Assembly: GCA_036004665.1 (NCBI GenBank)
Contig: DASYRG010000005.1
Coordinates: 1-11,644 of the forward strand
Origin: JACQGZ01 sp036004665
Lineage (GTDB): Bacteria; Sysuimicrobiota; Sysuimicrobiia; Sysuimicrobiales; Humicultoraceae
Direction of reading: 5' to 3'
DNA: 11,644 nucleotides
The notes beneath the pieces were generated by a model. The model did not search any database. It was not told where the DNA came from and worked only from the letters and a program-made list of their open reading frames with translations. The first letter of the stretch is position 1, and each line of letters begins with the position of its first letter. This document shows positions 1 to 7,320 of the stretch, piece after piece. Made by a program: the position numbers and the translations under genes.

Positions 1-29
1 GCGCACGATGGCGCCCCAGTACGGATTGC

Positions 30-38
30 GGGAGGTGA
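30..38 (+). promoter_or_regulatory. Shine-Dalgarno of the HU gene
   Basis: GGGAGGTGA is a near-perfect anti-16S complement lying 4 nt before the ATG at 43. It supports that start and suggests strong translation, as expected for an abundant nucleoid protein. Confidence 0.85.
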
Positions 39-42
39 ATAG

Positions 43-315
43 ATGAACAAAGAGGAGTTGGTCGAGCGAATCGCCACCAAGACCGGCCTTACCAAGAAAG
101 ACGCCATGGACGCCGTCAACACTACGCTGGATACCGTGGCTCTGACCCTCAAGAAGGGCGAGAAGGTCACCCTCGTCGGCTTCGGGACGTTTCTGGTGCG
201 ACGGCTGCGCGCCCGCGACGGCCGCAACCCCCAGACCGGCGCCCGCATCAAGATCCCGGCCAAGAAAGTGCCCCGGTTCACTCCGGGGAAGGAACTCAAG
301 GCGACCATCAGGTAG
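43..315 (+). CDS. hup: HU-family histone-like DNA-binding protein
   Basis: A 90-residue protein of the usual HU length. HU dimers bend and compact DNA non-specifically and assist replication, recombination and transcription in the nucleoid. The N-terminal helices begin MNKEELVERIATKTGLTKKD. The core GFGTFLVRRLRARDGRNPQTG (about residues 46-66) is the classic HU signature: the GFG turn, then the basic beta-arm carrying the GRNPQTG tip with its intercalating proline. The C-terminus (KVPRFTPGKELKATIR) is also typical. The ATG at 43 has an excellent SD. A terminator at 340-375 closes the gene, so it ends its own transcription unit and is not part of the folD operon. HU rather than IHF is chosen from the arm sequence and genomic context; the family call is very secure. 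Confidence 0.96.
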   Translation: MNKEELVERIATKTGLTKKDAMDAVNTTLDTVALTLKKGEKVTLVGFGTFLVRRLRARDGRNPQTGARIKIPAKKVPRFTPGKELKATIR

Positions 316-339
316 CGGTCGGCCCAGGACCGATGAGGC

Positions 340-375
340 CGAAGGCGGGCCGGTCTGGCCTGCCTTCGTCGTTTT
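340..375 (+). terminator. Intrinsic terminator after hup
   Basis: The left arm CGAAGGCGGGCC (340-351) pairs with GGCCTGCCTTCG (357-368) over 12 bp with one G-U wobble, around a 5-nt loop. TCGTTTT follows at 369-375. The stem lies 24 nt after the HU stop codon and should end transcription before folD. Confidence 0.82.
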
Positions 376-435
376 CTGCTCTGTGCGGGCGAGGCGGGCC
401 GTCGAGATGATTTCGCGGCGGGAGGGTCTGGAACC
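376..435 (+). promoter_or_regulatory. Intergenic leader of folD; promoter expected but not recognised
   Basis: Between the hup terminator and folD there are 60 bases. Because a terminator precedes them, a promoter for the folD run should lie here or within hup. I see no convincing -35/-10 pair; the only AT-richer patch is GATGATTT near 405-413. The clear element is the SD GGGAGGG (420-426), 9 nt before the GTG start at 436. Confidence 0.4.
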
Positions 436-1302
436 GTGACTGCGCGGCTGCTTGACGGCCGTGCACTGGCGGCCGAAACCGAACGCGCCCTGGCCGGCGA
501 CGTCGCGCGCGTCGTTCCCCGACTCGGCATGGCCCCCGGCCTCGCCGCGGTCCTCGTGGGGTCCTGGGGCCCCTCCGTCACCTACGTGCGGCGCAAGGCC
601 GAGGCGTGCGGCCGCGTGGGTTTCCGCTCTGAGGTTTTTTCTTTGGCGGAGGAGAGCACGCAGGAGGCGGTGGAGGTTCTGATCGCCGAGCTCTCCGCCC
701 GAACCGACATCCACGGCGTCCTCCTCCAGGAGCCGGTGCCGGCGGGACTCGACGCCCGTGCCGCCCTGGCGCGGCTCGACCCCCGCAAGGACGTGGACGG
801 TCTGACGGCAGTCAGCCAGGCGGCTCTGTTGGCAGGGACTCCCGGCCTGCGGCCCGCTACGGCCCTGGGCGTGATGGCGCTCATCGGGGCGGCGGGGATG
901 GATCCGGCGGGGCGGGAGGCGGTGGTCGTCGGCCGCAGCCTGCTGGTCGGGCGGCCGACCGCGCTGCTTCTGCTGGCGGCGCACGCCACCGTGACGGTCT
1001 GCCACTCGCGCACCCCGGAGCTGGCCAGACACACCGCCCGCGCGGAGATCCTGGTCGCGGCCGCTGGACGGCCGGGATTGATCACCGGAGCGATGGTGAG
1101 GCCCGGTGCGGTGGTGATCGACGTCGGGATCACCCGGCGAGACGGCCGCCTCGTGGGAGACGTCGAGCGCGCCTCCGTGGAGCCGGTCGCCGGAGCGCTC
1201 ACCCCCGTCCCCGGCGGGGTTGGTCCGATGACGATCGCCATGCTGCTGACGAATACGTGGCAGGCCTTTCGCGCCCAGGTGCTGGGGGAGGAGGCGCCGT
1301 GA
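436..1302 (+). CDS. folD: Bifunctional methylene-THF dehydrogenase / methenyl-THF cyclohydrolase
   Basis: This 288-residue protein is the normal length for FolD, the cytoplasmic enzyme that interconverts 5,10-methylene-THF and 10-formyl-THF using NADP. Counting from the GTG at 436, the active-site residues fall on the E. coli numbers: Tyr50 and Lys54 in YVRRK, Gln98 in LLQEP and Asp121 in KDVDG. The nucleotide-binding motif VVVGRSLLVGRP, then VTVCHSRT, ILVAAAGRPGLI and the C-terminal TPVPGGVGPMTIAML are all present. The usual PCTP motif reads PATA (140-143), and the Q-L-P motif reads Q-E-P, so this is a somewhat divergent member. An SD (420-426) supports the GTG start. The stop codon overlaps the folC start as GTGA (1299-1302), and the two genes share the folate pathway. 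Confidence 0.95.
   Translation: MTARLLDGRALAAETERALAGDVARVVPRLGMAPGLAAVLVGSWGPSVTYVRRKAEACGRVGFRSEVFSLAEESTQEAVEVLIAELSARTDIHGVLLQEPVPAGLDARAALARLDPRKDVDGLTAVSQAALLAGTPGLRPATALGVMALIGAAGMDPAGREAVVVGRSLLVGRPTALLLLAAHATVTVCHSRTPELARHTARAEILVAAAGRPGLITGAMVRPGAVVIDVGITRRDGRLVGDVERASVEPVAGALTPVPGGVGPMTIAMLLTNTWQAFRAQVLGEEAP
1287..1291 (+). promoter_or_regulatory. Shine-Dalgarno deciding the folC start
   Basis: GGAGG at 1287-1291, inside a longer GGGGGAGGAGG run at the end of folD, sits 7 nt before the GTG at 1299. It favours that start over an in-frame GTG at 1257, which would overlap folD more and adds non-conserved residues. Confidence 0.75.
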
Positions 1303-2681
1303 GCCCCGCCGGCGCGACCCGCGGGGACGGTGATGCGGTCCGATACATCATGGGCCTCCTCGCCCGCGCCGACCGGCCGCGACTCGCCGAGGACGCGCGC
1401 CTCTCGCGCATGCGCCGCCTGCTCGACCGGCTGGGACGCCCGCAGGAGGATCTGCCCATCGTGCTCGTCGCCGGCACCAAGGGAAAAGGATCCACCGCCG
1501 CGATGCTGGACGCCATCGAGCGGGCGGCGGGGCGGCGATGCGGCCTCTACACGAAGCCGCACCTGTTGGAGTATCGAGAGCGCATCCGGGTGGACGGAGC
1601 GATGATCGGGGAGGAGGAGTTGGCCCTCCTCGTCGCCGAGGCGCGCCCCCACATCGAGGCGGGCGCAGGCGATTCGGAAGGAGTGCCGACCTATTTCGAA
1701 GCCTCCGCGGCCCTCGCCCTGCTGGCGTTTCGCGCCCGAAAGGCCGAGCTGGCCATCCTGGAGGTGGGGCTGGGCGGGCGGCTGGACCCGACCAACGCCG
1801 TCGAGCCGGCGCTGTCGGTGATCACGCCGATCAGTTATGACCATGTCGAACTACTGGGGAGGACGCTGGCGGCGATCGCGTGGGAGAAGGCCGGGATCAT
1901 CCGCCCCGGCCGGCCGATCGTTGTCGCCCTCCAGCCGCCCGAGGCCCATGCCGCCCTGACGGCGGTGGCGGCCGAGCGGGGGGCGACCCTCATCTCCGTC
2001 GGCGAGCGGACGCGCTGGCGGATCAGGACGATGTCTCCGCGCGGGCAATCAGTCACACTCGCCGCCGCAGCGGATTACGGGCTCGTGCACCTCCCGCTGG
2101 TCGGGCGCCATCAAGCCGGCAACGCCGCGACGGCGGTCGTCGCCGCCGAGACCCTCGCCCGCGCCGGATTTCCGCTGCCTCCAGAGGCAGTGCCGCACGG
2201 CCTGGCCTCGCTGCGCTGGCCCGGGCGGGAGGAGGTGCTCTCCGAGGCGCCCACCGTGATGGTCGACGTGGCGCACAACGTGGCCTCGATGCAGGCCCTG
2301 CGCGATACTCTGCTCGAGTTGTGGCCGGGGCGGCGGCTGGTGCTCGTCTTCGCCATGGTCGCCACCCACGACCACGAGGGCCCCGCCGCGGTCATCGCTC
2401 CACTGGCTGACGTGGCGATCGTCACGGAGCCGGATCACGTCCACCCGCTCCCGGCGGCCCGCCTGGCCGAGGCGGTGCGGCCCTATGTGCCGCTGGTGGA
2501 GGTCATCCCAGACCGCGCGGCCGCGCTGGACCGGGCGCTGGCCCTGGCCCGCCCGCAGGATGTGGTGTGCATCACGGGATCGTTCTATCTGGCAGGGGAA
2601 GCGCGCGCCCGGCTGCTCGCCGCACAGGAGGCGGCTGCGGGCGGGGCGAATCTGAGCCTGTCCCCGGGTTCGACGCGGTAG
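1299..2681 (+). CDS. folC: Folylpolyglutamate / dihydrofolate synthase
   Basis: About 460 residues from the GTG at 1299. FolC adds glutamate to reduced folates (and in many bacteria to dihydropteroate) with ATP; it belongs to the Mur-ligase superfamily. The P-loop VAGTKGKGST (about residues 57-66) is diagnostic. Next come YTKPHLLEYRERIRVDG (family consensus YTSPHL...ERI), EVGLGGRLDPTNAVEP, then ISYDHVELLGRTLAAIAWEKAGI, the Mur-ligase central region, and DVAHNVASMQAL, equivalent to the DGAHN motif. The usual YTSPHL serine is Lys here. The gene is translationally coupled to folD and ends 7 nt before lysS. Whether it also makes dihydrofolate cannot be told from sequence. The family call is firm; the exact start is likely but not proven. 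Confidence 0.94.
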   Translation: MSPAGATRGDGDAVRYIMGLLARADRPRLAEDARLSRMRRLLDRLGRPQEDLPIVLVAGTKGKGSTAAMLDAIERAAGRRCGLYTKPHLLEYRERIRVDGAMIGEEELALLVAEARPHIEAGAGDSEGVPTYFEASAALALLAFRARKAELAILEVGLGGRLDPTNAVEPALSVITPISYDHVELLGRTLAAIAWEKAGIIRPGRPIVVALQPPEAHAALTAVAAERGATLISVGERTRWRIRTMSPRGQSVTLAAAADYGLVHLPLVGRHQAGNAATAVVAAETLARAGFPLPPEAVPHGLASLRWPGREEVLSEAPTVMVDVAHNVASMQALRDTLLELWPGRRLVLVFAMVATHDHEGPAAVIAPLADVAIVTEPDHVHPLPAARLAEAVRPYVPLVEVIPDRAAALDRALALARPQDVVCITGSFYLAGEARARLLAAQEAAAGGANLSLSPGSTR

Positions 2682-2688
2682 CGCCACG

Positions 2689-4257
2689 ATGTGGGCCGAT
2701 CTCCTCGTCCAAGAGATCATGAAGACTCGCCCCGGCAGTCACGTCGTCAACGACGCCTGGAGCCCCTCCGGCGACGCGCACATTGGCTCCCTGAAAGGGG
2801 TCGTCCTCCACGACGCCATCACACGCGGCCTGCGGGAGCAGGGCGTGGACGTCCGATTCTCCTATGGGTTTGACGATTACGATCCCTTCGACGCCGTGCC
2901 TCCATACCTGGATGCCGCGCGGTTCTCTCCGTTCCTGGGAAAGCCGCTGGCCGACGTCCCGGCCCCCGAGCCCGGAGCCGAGAGCTTCGGTCAATTCTAC
3001 GGCCTCCGCTTCGTCGAAGAGTTCCGCCGGCTGGACTGTCGTCCCGAGGTGTACTGGGGCAGCGCGCTCTACCGCGGCGGACGGATGAACGAGGCGATTC
3101 GCCGGGTGCTCGACCGGGCGGAGCAGATCCTGGAGATCGACCGGGAGATCAGCGGCAGCCAGCGCGCCGAGCGCCATCCCCTCCAGATCATCTGTGAGTC
3201 CTGCGGCAAGATTGCCACGACGGTGATCGCGGGCTGGGATGGTCGAGAAGTCCTGTACGAGTGCCGCCCCGGCAAGGTCGCCTGGGCACAGGGGTGCGGG
3301 CACGTTGGACGGCGTTCCCCCTTCGACGGCGCCGCCAAACTGATCTACCGGGTGGAGTGGGCGGCGAAATGGTGGGTCCTGGGCGTCACCGTGGAAGGGG
3401 CGGGGAAGGATCACTTCACCCGCGGCGGCTCCCACGACACGGCCGCCGCCGTGGCGGAGCGCGTCTTCGAGTATCCCACGCCCTTCCCTATCCCGTACGA
3501 GTTCCTGCTCATCGGTGGGGCCAAGATGTCCGGCTCGGCTGGCAAGGGCGTGCTGGCTCGCGATCTGCAGGGGATCCTGCGCCCCGAGCTGACGCGGTTC
3601 CTGATGATTCGGCCCCACTACCGCGAGCAGAAGAACTTCGACCCGAGCGGAGAGACGATCCCGCGCCTCTACGACGAGTACGACCGCGCCGTGCGCGCGT
3701 TCCGCGGCGAGGTGGACGACCCTGAACTGGCCCGGACCTTCTTCCACGCGCGCATCGGCGGCGCCCCGGTGGAAGCCTACCTCCCCCGCTTCGGGAAGAT
3801 CGCCACGCTCGCCCAGATCCCCTCGGTCGATCTCGAGGCGGCCGTGGCCGAAGAGAAGGGCGCGCCGCTGACGGAGGCGGACCGTCGGGAACTGGCCGCG
3901 CGCGTCGCGGACGCCCGGCGCTGGCTCGATGGCTACGCGCCCGAGGCGTATAAGATCGAGGTGCAAGCCGGCCTGCCGCCGGCGGCCGCGACGCTGTCCG
4001 CTCCCCAGCAGCGCTTTCTCGGGGCGCTGGCCGACGCCCTGGAGGGAGCGCCCTGGCGCGGCGAGGCGCTACACGCGCTCATCCACGAGGTGAAGAACGG
4101 GGCGGGCTTGCCCCCGCAGCAGGCCTTCGGCGCCCTCTACCGGGCGTTTCTCGGCAGGGACTCGGGGCCGCAGGCCGGCTGGCTGCTGGCGGCCTTGGAC
4201 CGTCGGTTCGTCCTGGAGCGACTACGCGCCGCGGCGGGAGAGCGGACGGCGCCGTGA
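2689..4257 (+). CDS. lysS: Lysyl-tRNA synthetase, class I (archaeal type)
   Basis: A 522-residue class I LysRS (often also named lysK), which charges tRNA-Lys with lysine. It is unrelated to the common bacterial class II enzyme. The Rossmann signatures are SPSGDAHIGS, with HIGS at residues 31-34 as the HIGH motif, and KMSGSAGKG, with KMSGS at 279-283 as the KMSKS motif. A Cys cluster (CESCGK, then C, then GCGH, near residues 166-205) looks like the zinc-binding insertion of the family. The C-terminal part is helical and anticodon-binding in type. Class I LysRS is general in archaea and scattered in bacteria such as spirochaetes and some alphaproteobacteria and actinobacteria. The ATG at 2689 gives the expected MWAD N-terminus but has no clear SD, so coupling to folC is likely. 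The stop codon overlaps the next gene as GTGA (4254-4257). Confidence 0.95.
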   Translation: MWADLLVQEIMKTRPGSHVVNDAWSPSGDAHIGSLKGVVLHDAITRGLREQGVDVRFSYGFDDYDPFDAVPPYLDAARFSPFLGKPLADVPAPEPGAESFGQFYGLRFVEEFRRLDCRPEVYWGSALYRGGRMNEAIRRVLDRAEQILEIDREISGSQRAERHPLQIICESCGKIATTVIAGWDGREVLYECRPGKVAWAQGCGHVGRRSPFDGAAKLIYRVEWAAKWWVLGVTVEGAGKDHFTRGGSHDTAAAVAERVFEYPTPFPIPYEFLLIGGAKMSGSAGKGVLARDLQGILRPELTRFLMIRPHYREQKNFDPSGETIPRLYDEYDRAVRAFRGEVDDPELARTFFHARIGGAPVEAYLPRFGKIATLAQIPSVDLEAAVAEEKGAPLTEADRRELAARVADARRWLDGYAPEAYKIEVQAGLPPAAATLSAPQQRFLGALADALEGAPWRGEALHALIHEVKNGAGLPPQQAFGALYRAFLGRDSGPQAGWLLAALDRRFVLERLRAAAGERTAP

Positions 4258-5213
4258 TCCCCGATGGACTCACCATCCTTGTCGTCGCCGACGTGAACGA
4301 CCATCACCTGGAGCAGATCCGGGCCGCCTCGCCGGGGGCGCGCATCGAGAAGACGCTCGACCGGACGCGGCTGCGGGAGCTGGCGCCCGAGGCCGAGGTG
4401 GTAGTGGGCTGGAACGTCCCGCGCGACGTCGTACAGCGGGCCGCCCGCCTGCGGTGGATCCACTCCAGCGCCGCGGGCGTCGACCAGCTGCTCTATCCCG
4501 AGGTGATCGAGCGCGGCATTCTGCTCACCGGGAGCAGCGGCATCCACGCCACCTCCATCAGCGAGCACGTGCTCGCCCTCGCCCTGGCGCATTCCCGGCG
4601 GCTCCCTCAGGCGATCCGCCACCAGGCGGCCCGGCGCTGGGACCGCTCCTCCACGATCGGGTGGGAACTCACAGGCCAGACCATGGGCATCCTCGGTCTG
4701 GGAGCAATCGGCCAGACCCTCGCCGCCAAGGCGGCGGCGCTGGGGATGCGGGTCATCGGCACCAAGCGCACGCCCGGCGTCCTGCCGGGGGTGGAGCGGG
4801 TTCTCGGGCCGGACGGGCTCGACGAGGTCCTGGCGGCATCGGACGTGGTGGTGATCATCCTGCCGTTGACGGAGCAGACGCGGGGGCTGATCGGTGCGCG
4901 GGAACTGGCGCTGATGAAGCCCAGCGCCTTCTTCATCAACGTGGCCCGCGGCGCCATCGTCCGCGAGGACGCGCTCATCGCGGCGCTCGCTGCGGGAAGA
5001 CTGGCCGGAGCAGGGCTGGATGTCTTCGAGCGGGAACCTTTGCCCCAGGACAGCCCCCTCTTTGGGATGGAGCAGGTCATCATGACGCCGCACGTCTCGG
5101 GCGCCGTGCCCGACTACTATGATCGGGTCATCCCGCTCTTTTGCGAGAACCTGCGGCGGTACCAGGCGGGCGAGCCGCTGCTCAACGTCGTCGATCTTGC
5201 CCGGGGCTACTGA
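4254..5213 (+). CDS. D-isomer-specific 2-hydroxyacid dehydrogenase (NAD(P)-dependent)
   Basis: A 319-residue oxidoreductase interconverting a 2-keto acid and its D-2-hydroxy acid. The family includes SerA, glyoxylate/hydroxypyruvate reductases and D-lactate dehydrogenase. The N-terminal half is the substrate domain, with SSAAGVDQLL as its substrate-loop motif. The coupled Rossmann domain has GLGAIG at 148-153. The catalytic triad is visible as Arg232 (NVARGAIV), Glu261 (FEREPLP) and His280 (TPHVSG). There is no ACT or other regulatory C-terminal domain, unlike long SerA enzymes. It starts at GTG 4254 in a 4-nt overlap with lysS and lies 22 nt before the EF-G-like gene. Its substrate cannot be assigned, and its place among translation genes says little about its role. 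Confidence 0.93.
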   Translation: MIPDGLTILVVADVNDHHLEQIRAASPGARIEKTLDRTRLRELAPEAEVVVGWNVPRDVVQRAARLRWIHSSAAGVDQLLYPEVIERGILLTGSSGIHATSISEHVLALALAHSRRLPQAIRHQAARRWDRSSTIGWELTGQTMGILGLGAIGQTLAAKAAALGMRVIGTKRTPGVLPGVERVLGPDGLDEVLAASDVVVIILPLTEQTRGLIGARELALMKPSAFFINVARGAIVREDALIAALAAGRLAGAGLDVFEREPLPQDSPLFGMEQVIMTPHVSGAVPDYYDRVIPLFCENLRRYQAGEPLLNVVDLARGY

Positions 5214-5224
5214 CCGGGCGCGCT

Positions 5225-5232
5225 GAGGTGAG
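5225..5232 (+). promoter_or_regulatory. Shine-Dalgarno of the EF-G-like gene
   Basis: GAGGTGAG lies 3 nt before the GTG at 5236 within a 22-nt gap. The preceding gene has already stopped, so this start appears to recruit ribosomes by itself. Confidence 0.65.
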
Positions 5233-5235
5233 CCT

Positions 5236-7320
5236 GTGAAACCGTATCCCCTCGATCGCATCCGGAACGTCGCCGTCGTCGGTCACGGCGGGACGGGCAA
5301 GACCACGCTGGTCGAAGGCATGCTCTACGCCGCCCGGGCGATCGAGCGGCTCGGCCGCGTTGAGGACGGCACGACCACCACCGACTTCGATCAGGAGGAG
5401 GTGCGGCGCCGCCACACCATCAACGCCTCGCTGGCTCCCCTGGAGTGGAAGGAGCACAAGGTCAACCTGATCGACACCCCCGGATATCCCGATTTCGTCG
5501 CGGAGATGGTCGCCCCGCTGCGGGTCTGCGAAGGGGCCCTGGTGGTGGTGGACGCGGTGGCGGGAGTGGAGGTGCAGACCGAACGGGCCTGGGCCTTCGC
5601 CGAGGAGGGCGGCGTCAGCCGGCTGATCGTGGTGAACCGGCTCGACAGGGAGAACGCCTCCTTCGCCCGCACCGCGGAGCGCCTCGTCCAGCGGTTCGGC
5701 AAACGGGTCGTTCCCCTGCAGATTCCCATCGGCGCGGAGTCTACCTTTCACGGCGTTGTCGACCTGCTGCACATGCGGGCGTATCTCTGGAGCGGCGGAG
5801 AGATGAGCAGCGGCGACGTCCCGGCGGCCATCGCCGAGGAAGCGGCAGCGGCGCGCGAGCGGTTGATCGAGGCGGCGGCCGAATCCGATGATGCGCTCGT
5901 GGAGAAATACTTAGAGGAAGGGACGCTCTCGCAGGAGGACCTGGTGGCCGGTCTGCACGGCGGGGTGCGCGCCGGCACCCTCGTGCCGGTGCTGACGGCG
6001 TCGGGTGGACGGGGAGTGGGCATCCCCCCCGTGCTCGATGCCGTCGTGGAACTGCTGCTCTCCCCGGCGGAGACCCCGGCGGTGACCGGGGAGGCGCCGC
6101 GCGGCGGAACCGTGACCCGCGAGGCCACCGCCGACGCCCCTCTGGCGGCGCTGGTCTTCAAGACGATGGCCGACCCATACGTCGGCAAGCTCTCCTATTT
6201 CCGTGTGTACGCGGGGCGGCTGGCCAGCGACTCCCAGGTCTACAACGTGAACCGCGACACGCCGGAGCGCATCGGAACCCTCTACTACCTGCGCGGCAAG
6301 CACCAGGAGGCGACGGCGCAGATTCCGGCCGGGGACATCGGCGCGGTGGCCAAACTTGCCCAGACGGAGACGGGGGATACCCTCTCCGCCAAGGAGTCGC
6401 CGATCCGTCTGGCGCCGATCCGATTCCCCAAGCCCGCGATGACGCTGGCGATCGAGCCCAAGTCGCGCGCCGACGAGGACAAGCTGGGGGCCGCCCTGCA
6501 CCGCCTGGCCGAAGAGGACCCCACCGTCACCGTGCGGCGCGACGCTGAACTGAAGCAGACGGTCCTCTCGGGCATGGGTGATTCCCACCTGGAGATCATC
6601 GCCGACCGGCTGAAGCGGAAGTTTGGGGTGGAGGTGACCCTGGCCCCGCCCAGGGTGGCGTACCGGGAGACGATCAAGCGGAAGGGGTCGGCGCAGGGAC
6701 GATACGTCAAGCAGACGGGTGGGAGAGGGCAGTACGGGGTCTGCGAACTGGAGGTCGAGGCGATGCCGCGGGGCGGAGGCTTCGAGTTCGTGGACGAAAT
6801 CTTTGGAGGCGCCATCCCCAATCAGTTCATCGCCTCCGTGGAGAAAGGCGTGCGCAAGTCGCTGGAGGAGGGAGTGTTGGCAGGCTATCCAGTTGTGGAC
6901 ATGCGCGTGCGGCTGACCGACGGCAAGTACCACCCGGTGGACTCCTCCGACATCGCCTTTCAGATCGCCGGGTCGATGGCCTTCAAGGAGGCCGCCGCCC
7001 AGGCGCAGCTCGTGCTGCTGGAGCCCATCATGGATCTGGCGGTGCGCGTGCCCGAAGAGATCATGGGAGACATCATCGGCGACCTCAACGCCAAGCGGGC
7101 GCGCATCGCCGGCATGGACACGCAGGGGGACGGCACCACCGTGGTGCGAGCCCAGATCCCTCAGGCGGAAGCGCTGCGCTATGCTTCCGACCTGCGCTCG
7201 ATCACCGGCGGGCGCGGGTCCTTCGAGATGGACTTCTCGCACTATGAGGAGGTGCCCGGTCATGTCGCCGAGCGCGTCGTGGCCGAGGCGAAGAAGCACA
7301 AGGAGGCCGCGACCCACTGA
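5236..7320 (+). CDS. Elongation factor G-like translational GTPase (EF-G2 type)
   Basis: A 694-residue, five-domain EF-G-family GTPase that should act on the ribosome. The P-loop GHGGTGKT is at 16-23. The switch region RRRHTINASLAPLEW replaces the canonical EF-G RGITI element and marks the EF-G-like (EF-G2) subfamily. G3 is DTPGY (80-84). G4 is NRLD (134-137), not the usual NKxD. Domain II (about 300-380), domain III (MTLAIEPKSRADEDKLGAAL), domain IV (TGGRGQYGVCELEVEAM, then FGGAIPNQFIASVEKGV) and domain V (EEIMGDIIGDLNAKRARIAGM) follow in order. It is not in a str operon with rpsL, rpsG or tuf, which fits an extra EF-G copy rather than the main fusA. Thermus and mycobacterial EF-G2 proteins are the natural comparators; their exact role is not settled. 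The stop codon overlaps the proposed dnaG start. Confidence 0.93.
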   Translation: MKPYPLDRIRNVAVVGHGGTGKTTLVEGMLYAARAIERLGRVEDGTTTTDFDQEEVRRRHTINASLAPLEWKEHKVNLIDTPGYPDFVAEMVAPLRVCEGALVVVDAVAGVEVQTERAWAFAEEGGVSRLIVVNRLDRENASFARTAERLVQRFGKRVVPLQIPIGAESTFHGVVDLLHMRAYLWSGGEMSSGDVPAAIAEEAAAARERLIEAAAESDDALVEKYLEEGTLSQEDLVAGLHGGVRAGTLVPVLTASGGRGVGIPPVLDAVVELLLSPAETPAVTGEAPRGGTVTREATADAPLAALVFKTMADPYVGKLSYFRVYAGRLASDSQVYNVNRDTPERIGTLYYLRGKHQEATAQIPAGDIGAVAKLAQTETGDTLSAKESPIRLAPIRFPKPAMTLAIEPKSRADEDKLGAALHRLAEEDPTVTVRRDAELKQTVLSGMGDSHLEIIADRLKRKFGVEVTLAPPRVAYRETIKRKGSAQGRYVKQTGGRGQYGVCELEVEAMPRGGGFEFVDEIFGGAIPNQFIASVEKGVRKSLEEGVLAGYPVVDMRVRLTDGKYHPVDSSDIAFQIAGSMAFKEAAAQAQLVLLEPIMDLAVRVPEEIMGDIIGDLNAKRARIAGMDTQGDGTTVVRAQIPQAEALRYASDLRSITGGRGSFEMDFSHYEEVPGHVAERVVAEAKKHKEAATH
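7301..7319 (+). promoter_or_regulatory. SD plus CTG initiation site proposed for dnaG
   Basis: AGGAGG (7301-7306) lies inside the end of the EF-G-like gene. Ten nt later comes CTG (7317-7319), which overlaps that gene's TGA as CTGA, the same four-base coupling seen as GTGA at 1299 and 4254. From the in-frame stop at 7245-7247 to the TTG at 7509, the dnaG frame has no ATG, GTG or TTG codon. The TTG lies inside the zinc site and cannot be the true start. Confidence 0.6.

Noticed and set aside
1..46. Tail of an upstream gene ending at the HU start
   Set aside because: Two frames read to stops here (TAG at 40-42, and TGA at 44-46 forming an ATGA overlap). With only 13-14 codons and no recognisable residues, neither can be chosen.
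1257..1298. GTG 1257 as the folC start
   Set aside because: It adds residues without family similarity and a longer overlap with folD, whereas GTG 1299 has an SD and the GTGA coupling used elsewhere in the run.
582..1844. Long minus-strand open frame opposite folD and folC
   Set aside because: It is Arg/Ser/Pro-rich with no family motifs, a typical shadow of high-GC third positions. The same applies to minus-strand frames at 2572-3966, 4137-5261, 5911-7317, 9435-10637 and 9916-10929.
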